A stretch of 64,000 bases of DNA, from the NCBI GenBank assembly GCA_007258455.2, contig VDFB02373365.1, forward strand, positions 226,043,166 to 226,107,165, written 5' to 3'. Below, piece by piece: positions 24,401 to 37,100 of this stretch. Origin of the DNA: Sequoia sempervirens (Eukaryota > Streptophyta > Pinopsida > Cupressales > Cupressaceae). The position numbers were made by a program, and so were the translations under genes. Every line of letters starts with the position of its first letter. The first letter of the stretch is position 1. Below the pieces are notes generated by a model. The model saw only the letters and a program-made list of their open reading frames with translations, did no database searches and was not told the DNA's origin.

Positions 24401-24664
24401 GATAAATCTCACCATTGGGGCATAAAATTCTTCTAAAGATTGAACTATAATCAGGAAACCCACAACTTCCACCAATCCTAACTTCAAGAGAGCTATAGAC
24501 ATTGAAGTCCTAGCACCAGTATCACTAATCCTTCACTTGAACTCATCCATGTTGACATGTCTAATGCTAGTGTATCCGATCTCATTGTATGAGGAAAAAA
24601 TCATAGAGTGTGGATGATAACCTTTGAATTGATACTTCATTTCATCTGAATCCTTGGGTGTCAT
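21498..24664 (-). pseudogene. UR1-B protein relic, unknown family (about 1050 codons)
   Basis: It starts at ATG 24664 right after an acceptor-like TTTGTTTGCAG. Segments in order: EMKYQFKGYH; GARTSMSIALLKLGLVEV; FYMTSYLVSLL (24502-24116, the best open stretch); YIRVVGF; YSCVNTKNVK; FDPIGNINKVMG (23860-23549); a Lys/Arg/Glu-rich linker (about 23500-22690); a region with YHSISSED, VVVIQDGE and PIWIRE (22097-21801); and a C-terminal coiled coil ending at 21498. A TGA at 24533-24535 is shared with copy A. Several other stops are TAG where copy A or the context suggests Gln. Role unknown; it looks neither like reverse transcriptase nor like a classical transposase catalytic core. Confidence 0.6.
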
Positions 24665-25183
24665 CCTTTCTGCAAACAAAAGTACCATATATCACCTACT
24701 TACATTTTCAAGGAAAGAAAACCATGGCAACACAAGCCAAGTTAGATACTATAAACCTTGAGTTTAAAGATCATACCATATAACAAAGAAATTTATGAGG
24801 TTTCATGGATCAACCTTCAGGCTTACCCATTACCTTATACCATTAATATGTTCATTTTAAAGTTTGACCTACTTTGCATGATTCTTCAAATGTTGAGGAT
24901 CAAAGTTCCCTCATACCCCTTGCTTTTAATCAAAGTTCTTAAGGCATGTCAAGGTTTGGTCAGGCATCAGGGATCGGTGATCTTTTTTACCTGTTACTTA
25001 GAAAGTGAATTCTCTTCATTGAGAATTTATACCATCAAGCATCAGAGATCAAAAATATCATTTATCCATTGCTTGCAATGAGGATCACTTAAGGATTTCT
25101 TATGTTTGATCACATGTTAGGTATCCAAGATCATGCTTAACCCTTTTGTTGTTGTTATAGTAATTTTTAAATGGAAATTCCTA

Positions 25184-25218
25184 TTACCTAATTTTGGCTT
25201 TGAGCTGAAATTAGGTAA
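25184..25218. other. Hairpin at the start of the E2 LTR
   Basis: Arms TTACCTAATTT (25184-25194) and AAATTAGGTAA (25208-25218) are perfectly complementary around a 13-base loop. The right LTR has TTACCTGATT (34129-34138) and AATCAGGTAA (34154-34163). The two copies differ at a paired position: A-T here, G-C there. Position just inside the LTR edge suggests a role in integration or termination, which is inference. Confidence 0.6.
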
Positions 25219-28200
25219 CTTATTGTTTATTCTTTTGTGTTTTCATTTAAACATTAAAATATACATTATGTTTTGCTAAGTTCATTAATGTGGATAAAGG
25301 AGATTGTCAAAACAGATTGTATTTATTCTAGTTTTTCAATTACATACAAATAAAAGAGAGAACCAACATGTATTCCAAATGTAATCTTTATTGATAATCA
25401 TGAGCATATAATGTCCCTCACAAGCAAAGGGACTAGCTATTTTAATGCTTATAAAGAAAAGACTATATGCCTATAGGTAATAGAAAAAAAATTGCATATA
25501 AAATGAAAAGGGACCCGTCATTGCTTGGTGGAAGGATGAATCCCATTGGCTTGGTTATGCATCACCTCAATCCTTCCCATTTCCCTACTTCCATTTGATG
25601 CCCTCCTTGTTGCTCCTAGGTTTCCTACATCTGAAAAAATAATGTTGTTAGAGTAATGAAAGGTCCCTGATCAAAATATATGCAAAACATCCATAAATGT
25701 GTAATATGATGTCCATGAGCATTAAAATAGTAGCATACCATAAGTTTCCATGAAAACAAGAAAGGAGTAATCAAACACACCTATGATATGCTTTTTTTTA
25801 TCTAATTGGTTTGTTCCTTGTGCATATTTAGGACAAGTCTTTGTTACTGTTTTGATTTGGCTAATTACAACATGTGGAGTAAAATGTGGCTCCCATGAGG
25901 GTTGAGCCCAACATCTACCCTCTGATGTTTTAAGAGGGATAATAAATTGAGCAACTTGATCAAATCAATGATAAACATATTCTTGATGCGTTAAATCAAT
26001 ATAGAATCACACCAGTTGATCAACTTTCATTATCAAATTCAAAAGATTCAACACATAATGTGAACTATCAAGATGGTCACACTTCATCTTTTCACAATGA
26101 ATCAATCAATAGGATTCCAACATGTCAAAAGGAAGGTGTATTTTGTTGGATATGTCTTTCAATCTTCTTAAGTGGATCCAAGATCCATTTTATTAAAGAG
26201 GTAAATGGTTTATGAGATTCATCAAGTTCAATTATAGATGCATCAAGTTCAATTATACATCTATTAAAATAATGAAGGAGACATCAAGTCATTCTTGAAA
26301 CCATCATGAGTCATCTGGAACAAAAAGAAGGAACAAGGAGGTAAGATTCCTCAAAATACAGTCATAATATAATGATACATCTCATAGAAGGACAACAGTA
26401 GTGAAAGAAGCATATAGGGCAGCATGATCATCACAATGGGTGGGATGCATATTTCAAAGGGGTAAAGCTATGTACTGTTCACATTGAACAATGAATATCA
26501 TTCACTCAACAAAGGCACATGTATGGTTGTTTGTGCTACAAGACAACAATAATCAATGAACAATGACAATTTTGTATGGAAAGAACCAATGCATTCAGAG
26601 ACAAAGCAAAGGAACAGTGATCTCTAGTGGAGTAGGACAGTCAAGAGATGAAAATGAGATGATAGTGAAAACACTAACCTTCATAGGGGATAGTGGTAGT
26701 ATAACAATACATTTAGAAGGACTCAATATGCATATACAGTCATCAAGTAAGGTGCAACAATCGTTTTCAGTTAGAAGAAAAGGGCAATGTGTGGTTAGGC
26801 AAGCATAGTTTTTCAAGGGAGAAGATTGTTACATAACAACCATAGACTGAGAAGTGGTGACTGCATTAAACATGAGTTGTGCAAAAGTAAGAAGACCTCA
26901 TTTAGCTTGAAGCTCATTTGTTCATCCTTGAAGGATCGGTACTCTTCATTGAATCATGAGAAAGAAAACATCTACATTTTTTTTCTTCCCTTTGGTTATA
27001 ATGATGAAAATTTACAAACATCCATTTTGAAGCCCATGAAGGGGCAACCATAATCCTACTAGTGAACAAAATTTGCATTTAGCATCTATGCCATCTGGTA
27101 GAATATATAAAAAATGTAGCACTCCTTGAATTATCTTTTTGGAACATTGATAGACATGGAAGTAAAGAGAACATTTCAGTTTATGATTCATGAATTATTG
27201 TTTCAAGAAATAAGTCTATTCTTGGATATTTGAATCTAACTGGGTAATTTGGCCTATCATAGTGGTGAGAGGCTTGGGTTTGACTAGCTCATGACAAATT
27301 CCATATAGATTTGGGATGGTAATATTATGGCTTGAATAACACCACACAGTACATGAAAAGGAGAATATGATTAGTGTTATTAAATGAAGTCAAGGGTGAT
27401 TGAAGAAAGAGTAGCAGATCTTGCGGTAATAAAAGAGGTTGTGAAAGATATTGATAGTTTATGAATATTGATAGAGCTATATTGCAATCAAAGTGCAATT
27501 GGAGGGAGTCTTAGCCTTGGAATCAACTAAAATTCCACAAAGACATGGAGCCTTTAGATAGTCACATAATGGTAAAGAGTATTATCATGAATAGCTCTCA
27601 TGTGAAGACTATGATGAGGCAATCAGATGTGAGGAAAGGATAATGAGGATGATGCATTTTGCATGAAACACATAGCTAGACCATGACCTGGATAGGCTTA
27701 CAGTCAACACATAAATACCTTGTGACAATGACAATTCAATTTCAAATGAGGGCTATGTAGGATAACGAAGTTTTTGGCTAGCCTAAAACTTTACAAACAG
27801 GTAGCAAGCTTACTATTCTAGATACATTGACAATGTTTTCATGCATAATTAGACCCATGGTAGTGCCTTTGGGTTTCATAATCATCAAAGCTCATGTAGT
27901 GAGTAGGTCATAATGTCAGTTATGCATGGTATACATCTTTAGTGTAGGGATTTGAGAATAGTCATAGTCCTCACTCACCATGAAACAAGTTGTAAGTCAT
28001 GTCAAGATATAGGGTTTCATTATATGAAAGGTCAAGCTCTCAAGTAATCAAGACAACAAGGTTTTGTTCTTCATTTTATGACTTAAGATGCAGTATTTAT
28101 AAATTCTAGTACCAGTATCATGGTGTCTATTAGTAGAGACGACATTCTAAAATTGAAATGGATGTTCTCATTGGAAAAATATAGTGAGCATGGGTCAGCA

Positions 28201-29323
28201 TAGTGATAGAGACTATGAAGGGGACAATGTACAATTTTTCTCTTTCAGACATTGGGCTTGAAGAATGTGTTCTAAAACACTTTGATGCAAATATAAAATT
28301 CCCTGGATATATGATGTGTTGTAGTCAACATATATGGTGTAGAACATTTCTTTTTCAAGCGACAATCAATGTTTGCGAGTTTTTTTAGTGTTCTACATTA
28401 AAGGATGCCCTTGAGAGATTTTCCCATCATTCTGAAATTGCAACCATGCTGTCATGAGATTTGAAGATTAAGCTACATGAAAGTTGGGATTAGGAAATCA
28501 TGTTAAGTCCATAAACAAAGTAATAGAGAAGTTCACATTTCATTAAATCCATGCAATGAAACAAAGAGGGAGTTTATTATTTTTACTATACTCATGAAAT
28601 TTGGCATTTCTCTTTTTATTTTTCACCAGCTTTGTCTCTTTCTATTGACAAAAATAGATGCAATTATGTGCATGGTCAATATAGGTGTGGCCCGAATAGT
28701 GTGAAAGCATGTCACTAACTTATCATGGAAGCTTGTGTAACAAGGGGAAATCACTTGAAGTGAAATGTAGTCAAAGCTTAAAAGGGTAGTGCTCATAAAG
28801 GAATGAAAAGCATGGAGTCTTTGACTCATACCCATACTATGCAATTGCATTGAATCATTTTACAACTATTTCTTCTTTACAGGGCAGCATTTTATTGTTG
28901 AGCAAGGATAGTTCTCATTTTAGATGATCACTCTCTCATGAAATCTCATTCATATTATAATCTTGCATGATTTTATGAGCAAGGGAAAGTGGTTTTCTAC
29001 ATAAAATGCCATAAAAATCCAATGCATTCTCTCATGGCTACAACCAAAAAATTAGGTTTTCTTCACAAAAATCATAGAAACCCACTTGGGGTTTTGAATA
29101 CCATTCAAATGCAGAGATTATAAAAGAGGTTTTCTTCCATTCATACCTATAGAAGGTGTCTTTTTTTTTTTGAAAAGATAAAATTACCACATACAAAAAT
29201 ATTAATGAAAACTAGAGGCCGAGCATTCTTAGCAAAATGCATAAGGAAATACAGAAGAAATTAGACATTTTGCATCATTCTTTCGCATGGAAAAGAGCTT
29301 GAAATGAGCTTATTTTCACTAAA

Positions 29324-29330
29324 TATAAAA
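29324..29330 (+). promoter_or_regulatory. TATA box in E2 LTR
   Basis: TATAAAA followed by GGAGAAAAAT is identical in the right LTR at 38275-38281, in a well conserved neighbourhood. It would put a transcript start about 2 kb before the LTR end. Confidence 0.45.
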
Positions 29331-30426
29331 GGAGAAAAATCAGGGAATGAGTTTGATCAAAGCTTACCTGAGCTAAAATTGCTCATTTTGTCATTAGAAT
29401 ACAAGTTTTTTTTCACCATTAAAGCTTCAAGAAGTCACATCAATGGCAGATGAAAGTAGATGTGATAACCACAAAGAAAGATAAAAAAAAAAAATTGCAT
29501 TAGAACATGCTTATGGCCGCAACATTCACAGTCCAATGATCATCCAACGAGGAGAAAAAAAGGCAGATTTGGTTCAAAAAAATGGGTACCTCTTGTTTCC
29601 TAGTGGAAACCACAAGATTTCATCAAAAATATGCCAAAAGAAAACCATCAACAGTGCACTCCTTGAAACCCTATGGCGGCTAGGTGAAGTGGAGCTCCTA
29701 AATTTTGAAGGAGAAAATGATAAACCTTTTCTTTTTTCCTTTGATTTTGTTTAGGGTTTGATACCCTAGTTGAAGCTAAGCATCAAAGGTAATTTTTTCC
29801 TTTATTTTTAACAAATTACAAATACATTTAATATGCTACATGGACTTAGATTTAAAACCTACGCCTTAGGAAATTTTTTTCCTTATGTTGCATTTTCAGG
29901 GCTTAGGCAATTTTTTCCTTGTATTCATTTTGAAAATCACATACTTGCCTTGGTGAATTTTCACATCTTTGAAAACTGCAAAACTCTTTCAATACTTAGA
30001 AGTGTGCACTTTGACCTCCCATAGGACAAGCTATTGCTTATGTTTTTGCATCTATTTTGAAATGTGAAATGTTTGACCTAGTGATGGTTATAAATCACTT
30101 TTGTCAAGCATTACTATTAGCTGCAGAAATAGTGATTGGTAAGGTTTTCATCAATCCCTTGAGGGAATCTATGTTGATTTTTTATCCTCTTTACAATAAT
30201 TTAAGGGTGATTGAGGAATGGTTATTATTTTGCATTTATTATGACAATTGTTAAACATTAACTTAAGTGATAATTTATAAATTGCTTAAGTCTAAATGTT
30301 ACCTTTAATGCAAAATTAAATGCATTGAACTTTCAACACATGCTTTTGGACGTTTAGTTGAGGATTTATGCCTTCCAAACATAATGGAATAGGTTGAAGA
30401 CATGTTTGCACACCAAAATTGTGAGT

Positions 30427-30606
30427 CAAACAATTTGGAGGCATGTGAGCAATTTGGAGGAATATTGACCAACATGTCAAATTGGTGAGTGGGTTATCTT
30501 TGACTGTTTTGGAGGGAATGGGACCATTTTGGAGGCATTTTGTCATGCTTTTCTGGTGGGTCAAGTCATGGCTTGAATTTTCAACACTTTGGAGGCCTTT
30601 TGGAGT
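30427..30606. repeat. TTTGGAGG motif cluster in the E2 LTR
   Basis: Six copies of TTTGGAG(G/T) occur within about 180 bp, spaced 10-60 bp apart. The right LTR keeps the same set at about 39387-39560. Meaning unknown. Confidence 0.45.
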
Positions 30607-31411
30607 GATTTTTGAAGGTTCTTTTTTAGCCTTTATGCTACATCTGACTAGGGTTTCTAGAAGGACATTTGTGAGCAATTGTTTTAAAAATTGTTGAAGT
30701 ATATTCAAACTTAAGCTTTAGGGGATTATTTTCTTTCTTTGTGTAGGGAATTGTAGCTTAGTTTGGAGCTTTTTTCAGGTAGAGGACAACATTGTGACTC
30801 AATATCGGACATGTATAGCAGTATGTGACACCATTTTTATTAATAAAATTTAGTTTTTACCTTTGTTGAAGCTATCTCATTTTGTGAACTTTGGTGATTG
30901 ATGAATTTCCTTGTGAGTTTTGGTAACTCCTTCAATGTTGTTCTCATTTTAGCACCTTTAGGTAGGATAAATATATATTGATGTAGGTTGTAAGTTGTGT
31001 GGTTGTTCAAATAGTCTTTTAGTTGTGAAAGATTTCCTTTCTTTCAAAAATGTTAAGAGAATCAAACCTACTTACAAAATACTTATGCATTGATATGTTA
31101 GAATATCTGAGTTGTGTTAAGTTAAGTTGAGCTTTTGATGAGATTGTGTGTTAAAGAAATTGTATAGGTCTAAGAAATTAAATTATATACATCACCATAG
31201 GGGTCTAGTTATATTTTCATGTTTCTTTCTCCCCTTTTCCCAGCAAGGAATAGTTTAGGTGAGACCATCAAAAGGGGAGCCCACCCATAATCTAGAGGCC
31301 TACTTTCACAATAGGATACCCACAACCTAGAAGTAGTCCCATGTTAGTCCAGATTTGCTAAGTTCTTTCATAACTTGGAAAAGGGGTGCAAATTTGGGTC
31401 TCTAATAGTTT

Positions 31412-31429
31412 TGGCATGCCTGGTGGGAC
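31412..31429 (+). promoter_or_regulatory. Candidate E2 primer-binding site
   Basis: TGGCATGCCTGGTGGGAC begins with the TGG expected opposite a tRNA CCA end, four bases after the LTR. I cannot assign the tRNA from memory. Confidence 0.45.
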
Positions 31430-31640
31430 AATGAATTGATTCTCTGTACATTTTATATGTTTTTCTACTCTTGTTTGGTGTGTATAGTAGTTGATAATTT
31501 CCTTTTGAGGTGCTTCAAATACACACTTGGCGACTCTAAATTTGAATTTACTAGTTTCAGCAGTACCAGTCCTGGTATGTTCAAAATTTATTAAAAGAAA
31601 AGTTGATTTTCTAGCTTTCCAATCTCTTGAATGAAAAAAT

Positions 31641-33767
31641 ATGTCTTCATTTCATGGAAATATGTCATATTATCCTCCATTTCATGAAAATGTTGCCCAT
31701 GCATCATCCTATCAACCATATGATACTAAGGATATTGCTAGTTTTATCCAAAATAACCCTATAGTAGTAGGTTACCAGCATGTTTAGTACTCTTACCACC
31801 CACCCACCTCTGCTCCATCATCATGGTAGCCAATATATGCCCAAAACTAGTCTCAAGAAGGCTATTTTGTTCCAAAACAATACTCTTGTCCTCATTTGTA
31901 GTCCCAAAATGTTGATGATATAAGGATTATTAATATTGATAGTATATTGTTAGATTTCCATAGGAAGTTGGATGAAATCAATAAAGAACAAGAGTATCAA
32001 ATGCAACAATAGGAGGTTGACATGCATTAGGAATAGGAAGCTTACCAAGCCCATCTCCATGAGCAAGAGTGGGAGGCACAAAAGAGGCAATTTGAGGTGA
32101 ATCTTGCTCAACAACTTGCTGCAAAAGGATGCAAAAATGAGGCTAAATTTTGCCAAACAAGAGGTTGCCAAGTTCAATATTCCAAGCTTCAAACAAGGTG
32201 AACCTCTTAAGCCCGCTAAATTTGAGATTCCAAGTGTTAGAAATCCCATTTCAATTCAAGAACCTGTCCTTGAGCAACCTTAACCTGTAAAGGAGCCTAG
32301 AGAATTTTCTTTCCCAAGTTTTAGGAGCCCTCCTTTTGTTCAATAACCTATTATTGAACAAGTGCATCCTTGTGAAGTACCCATCAAGGAGGCTCAACCA
32401 ACCCCTTATCTTCCAGAACAACCTAAATAAGAGGTGCTGGTAGAGGAAGAAACAAATATTTTAGCTATTGTTAGGTTTGAACAAGAACTTAAGAATGATA
32501 AATCAAATGTGATAACGAAGGAAAATGAGGTTGTAGATAAAGAGTAGAAAGATGTAGATCAATGAATAATTGATGGTTCTCATATTCTAACTATTCCATT
32601 TGATGAATTGCTACTGTTTGTGAACAAGGAAGAGAGTGCAGTTCAAATCACAACCACATCAACTTCTATATAGCAGGAGGAGGATCAAAACTTTGGTGTT
32701 TTGACGTCTCATTTGAGCTGTAATAAGGTAAAAATTAGTCTTCCTTCATTGAAAAACAAAAATGAGGATTAAGATGACCTTTTTTGGGATGATCTAGAAT
32801 CATTTGTTTTGAATTTGGAGATCAAACAATCATCTTTTGAAGAGAAAAAGGTGGGATAACAATTAGTTGAGATAGAAAAGGATGTTCAAGTTTAGATTTC
32901 TGTTGGTTTTTTTGATGAACTTCTAGAATTTATAGGTGAAGATGAGAACTACTTGATTGAACTAACCTCAATGCCCAGTGTTGAGTAGCAAAGTGATGAG
33001 ATAATGACTGATTTGTTTGTTGAACTTACTAGTTTTGTGGATGATGATGGAGAAACCATGCTTGTACTAACACCAGTATCAAGTTTTGGATAGCAAGAAG
33101 ATGAAATTCACTTTGATAGGTTATTGGTTCATCAAGAAGAAGATGGGGGCAGCCTGGCCTTGAGAGGTGAAAAGGTTGATACCTATGAGAATATCCATCA
33201 AGATGAGCATGATCAATAGAGGTATGTTTTGAAAGGTATGAGTACTCCTTTAAATTTTCAAGGAAAAATTCATGAAGTTGACGTAGGACATGTCATGCAT
33301 GAGGGAGCTAACCATGAACTTGAAGAGGACATGTTCTTGAGTATAATAGAGGATTTTTGTTTAGGAATGAGCTACTATTTTTTGAGTTTAAGGAGTGTGA
33401 GCAACATAACCAAATGGGAATAGTAGTCATAGTTTCATTTGAATCACATGAGGTAGCTCATTCCAATCATCATGAGGTTGTGTTTATAGAAGAAACTAAT
33501 CAAAGTAAACCCAAAAAGATTGGCTTGAAGGTTATTCTTTCACAAGGATGCCCTATTAGGAATTTAGACAAAATGGAGGCTAATAAGGATGTTGACATAT
33601 TGCTTGCACCTAAGGGTACTGCTAAGGAAGAGTACACTCAAGTTACCTTTCTACCTCAGAATAAGAATGTTTGCATTCCATGTGAAAAGATTAGTGAGCT
33701 TGTATATGTTCTTCAAGAGATATTGCAACTATTTTCTAAATTTTATTCATGTTCCATTTCTTTCTAG
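31641..33767 (+). pseudogene. E2 interior ORF relic, Q/E/P-rich, unknown
   Basis: A frame from ATG 31641 has seven stops in its first 132 codons, and all seven are TAG (31785, 31827, 31848, 31899, 32010, 32028, 32034). The surroundings are Gln-rich: Tyr/Pro/Gln-rich at the start, then a Gln/Glu-rich helical stretch. A frameshift near 32135 leads into a Pro/Glu-rich and acidic region, and the last open piece (to 33767) has GLKVILSQGCPIRNL and LPQNKNVCIPCEKISELVYV. No zinc knuckle or enzyme motif is seen. It may be a gag-like or accessory protein. Confidence 0.5.
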
Positions 33768-34114
33768 TTGTTCTCTAGCATGGTAAACATTGTAAATTCT
33801 TTAGAAAAGGCAGCTATTTCACCCAACCAGTTAATGGGTTTGTTTGACCAGCTTCCTTGCTAATTAGAGTAGCTTAGGGTAGTTGCATTTCAGTTGCAAT
33901 TTTCATTTCCCTAAGTGTTTTTTTACACAATTAGTTAGCTTTCTTTAGCGTTTTGGTGTGTTGGAATAAGTTTCATGGTGTCTCACATTGTTCTGATGAC
34001 TTACAACAACATACAATGATTTTTTTAGGTTGTGTCAACTTTTAGATGACTCAATGCCCAATGGATAAGCTTCAGGCCACTGGTTGAGATGTTTAGTAGC
34101 AAACATAGAGCAGA
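33768..34114 (+). other. E2 3' interior, non-coding
   Basis: T-rich sequence up to the right LTR. No convincing polypurine tract: the bases before 34115 are only moderately purine-rich (ATAGAGCAGA). Confidence 0.45.
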
Positions 34115-37100
34115 TGTTGCCAAAAATATTACCTGATTTTTGCTTCCAGCTATAATCAGGTAACTTATTATAATTATTCTCTTGTGTTTTCATTTAAACA
34201 TTAAAAGATATATCATGTTCTACTAAGTTCATTAATGTGTATAAAGGATATTGTCAAAACAGATTACATTTATTCTAGTTTTGCAATTACATAAAAATAA
34301 GAGAGAGAACCAACATGTATTGCAAATGTAATATTTAGTGATAATCATGAGTGTGTAATGTCCCTCACAAGCCAAGGGACTAGCTATTCTAACCCTTATA
34401 AAGAAAAGACTATACACCTACAAATAATAGAAAAGAAATTGCATATAAAATGAAAAGGGACCTGTCATTGCTTGGTGGAATGATGAATACCATTGGCTTG
34501 GTTCCACATCATCTCAGCCCTTCCCACTACCCTGCTTCCATTTGACGCCCTCCACATTGCTCCTAGCTTTCCTACATCTAAAAAAAATAGTGTTGTTAGA
34601 GTAATGAAAGGTCCCTGATCAAGATATATGTAAAAAATACATAAACGTGTAATTTGATGTCCATAACCATTAAAATAGCAGCATACCATAAGTTTCCATG
34701 AAAAAAAGAAAGGAGTAATCAAACACACCTATGATATGATTTATTTATCTAACTGGTTTGCTCCTTGTGCAGATTTAAGACAAGTCTTTGTTACTATTTT
34801 GATTCGGCTAATTACAACATGTGGAGTAAAATGTGGCTCCCATGAGGGTTGAGCCCAACATGCTGCCCTCTGATGTTTCAAGAGGATAGGAAATTGAGCA
34901 ACTTGATCAAATTAATAATAAAAATATTCTTGATGCATTAAATCAATATGGAATCACACTAGCTGATCAACTTTATTATCAGATTCAAAAGATGCAACAC
35001 ATAATGTGAACTGTCAAGAAGGTCACACTTAATCTTTTCACAATGAATCAATCAATAGGTTTCCATCATGTCAAAAGGAAGGTGTATTTTGTTGGATATG
35101 TCTTTCAATCTTGTTAAGTGGATCCAAGATCCATTTTATTAAAGAAGTAAATGATTTCTAAGATGCATCAAGTTCAATTATAGATGCATCAATTTCAATT
35201 ATGCATCTATTGAAATAATGGAGACATCAATTCATTCCTGAAACCATAAAGACTCATATGGAATAGCAAGAAGGAACAAGGAGGTGAGCTTCCTCGTAAT
35301 ATAGTCATAATATCATGATACATCTCATAGAGGGATAACAATAGTGAAAGAAGAATATAGGGCAACATGATTATCACAATGGGTGGAATGCATATTTCAA
35401 AGGGGAAAAGCTATGTACTATTCACATTGAACAATGATATCATTCACTCAACAGAGGCATAGGTATGTTCATTTGTGCTACAGGATAGCAAGAATAAATG
35501 AACAATGACAATTTTGTATGGCAAGAACCAATGCATTTAGAGAGAAAGCAAAGGGACAGTGATCTATACTGGAGTAGGACAGTCAAGAGATCAAAATGAG
35601 ATGATAGTGCCAACACTAACCTTCATAGTGGACAGTGACAGTATAACAATACATTTGGAAGGACTTAGTATGCGTCTACAATCATCAAATACGGTGCATC
35701 AATGGTTTTCAGTCAGAAGACAAGGGAAATGTGTGGTTAGGAAAGGGTAGTCTTTCAAGGGAGTAGATTGTCACATAACAACCATATAATGAGTGGTGAC
35801 TGCATTAAACAAAAGTTGTACAAAAGTAAGAAGACTTGATTAAGCTTGGAGCTCGTTTGTTCATCTTTGAAGGAGCAATACTCTTCATTGAAATATGAGG
35901 AAGAGAGCATCTACAATTGTTTTATGCCCTTTGGTTACAATTATGAACATTTACAAACATCCATTTTGAAGCCCATGAAGGGACAACAATATTCCTACTA
36001 GTGAAGAGAATCTGTATTTAGCATCTATGCCATATGGTAGAAAATATAAAAATTGTAGCACTACTTGATATAGCTTGTTGGAACAATGACAGTCATGAAA
36101 GTAAAGAGAAGGTTTCAGTTTATGACTAATGAATTATTGCTTCAAGAAATAAGTCTATTCTTGGAGATTTGAATCTAATAGGGAAATTTAGGCTATCATA
36201 GTGGTGAGATGCTTGGGTTTGAGTAGCTCATGACAGATTCCATACATCTTTGGGATGGTAATATTATGGCTTGAATAACATCACATAGTCCATCAAAATG
36301 AGAATAAGATTAGTGTTATTAAATGAAGCCAAGGGTGATTGAAAATAGAGCAGTAGATCCTATGCTAATAATAGAGGTTGTGAAAGATATGATAGTTTAT
36401 GAATACTGACAAAGCTATATTGCAACGAAAAGTGCAACTAAAGGAAGTCTTAGCCTTGGCATCAACTAGAAGGCCACAAAGACACAAAGCCTTAGATAGT
36501 CACATAATGGTAAAGAGTGTTATCATTCATAGCTCTCATGTGAAGAATATGATGAGGCAATCAAATGTGGGGAAAGGATAATGAGGATGCTACATTTTGC
36601 ATGCAACAAACAACTAGACCATGACCTGGAAAGGCTTAAATTCAACACCTAAATCACTTGTGGCAATGAAAGTTCAATCTAAAATGAGGGCTATGCAGGA
36701 TAATGAAGTTTTTGACTAGCCTAAAACTTTACAAAGATGTAGCAAGCTTACTATTCTCAATTCATTGACAATGTTATCATGCATAATCAGACCCATTATA
36801 GGGCCTTTGGGTTTCATAATCATCAAACATAATGTAGTGAGTAGGTCATAATGTCAGTTATGCACAGTATAGTTCTTTAGTGCAGGGATTTGACCATAGT
36901 TATAGTCCTCACTCACCATGAAATAGGTTGTAAGTCATGTCAAGATATAGGGTTTCATTGCATGAAAGGTCAAGCTCTTAGGTAATCAAGAAATCAAGGT
37001 TTTGTTCTTCATTTTATGACTTAAGATGCAATATTTATAAATGCTAGTACCAGTATCATGGTGCCTATTAGCAGAGACAACATTCTAAAAGTGAAGTGGA

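Larger units (their letters stand above)
25172..31407 (+). repeat. E2 left LTR
   Basis: 6236 bp, collinear over its length with the right LTR. It holds a hairpin near its start, a TATA box and a run of TTTGGAGG motifs. Frames inside, including a 130-codon minus-strand one at 30316-30708 partly shared by the other LTR, resemble no protein. Confidence 0.85.

Noticed and set aside
30316..30708. 130-codon minus-strand frame in the E2 LTR, partly shared at 39268-39498
   Set aside because: It is the shadow of LTR sequence with repeated TTTGGAGG words; the second copy is shorter and no domain is visible.
31641..32036. TAG recoded as Gln
   Set aside because: The all-TAG pattern could suggest a variant code, but the DNA is plant nuclear, CAG to TAG by methyl-C deamination explains it, and other frames here show TGA and TAA as well.
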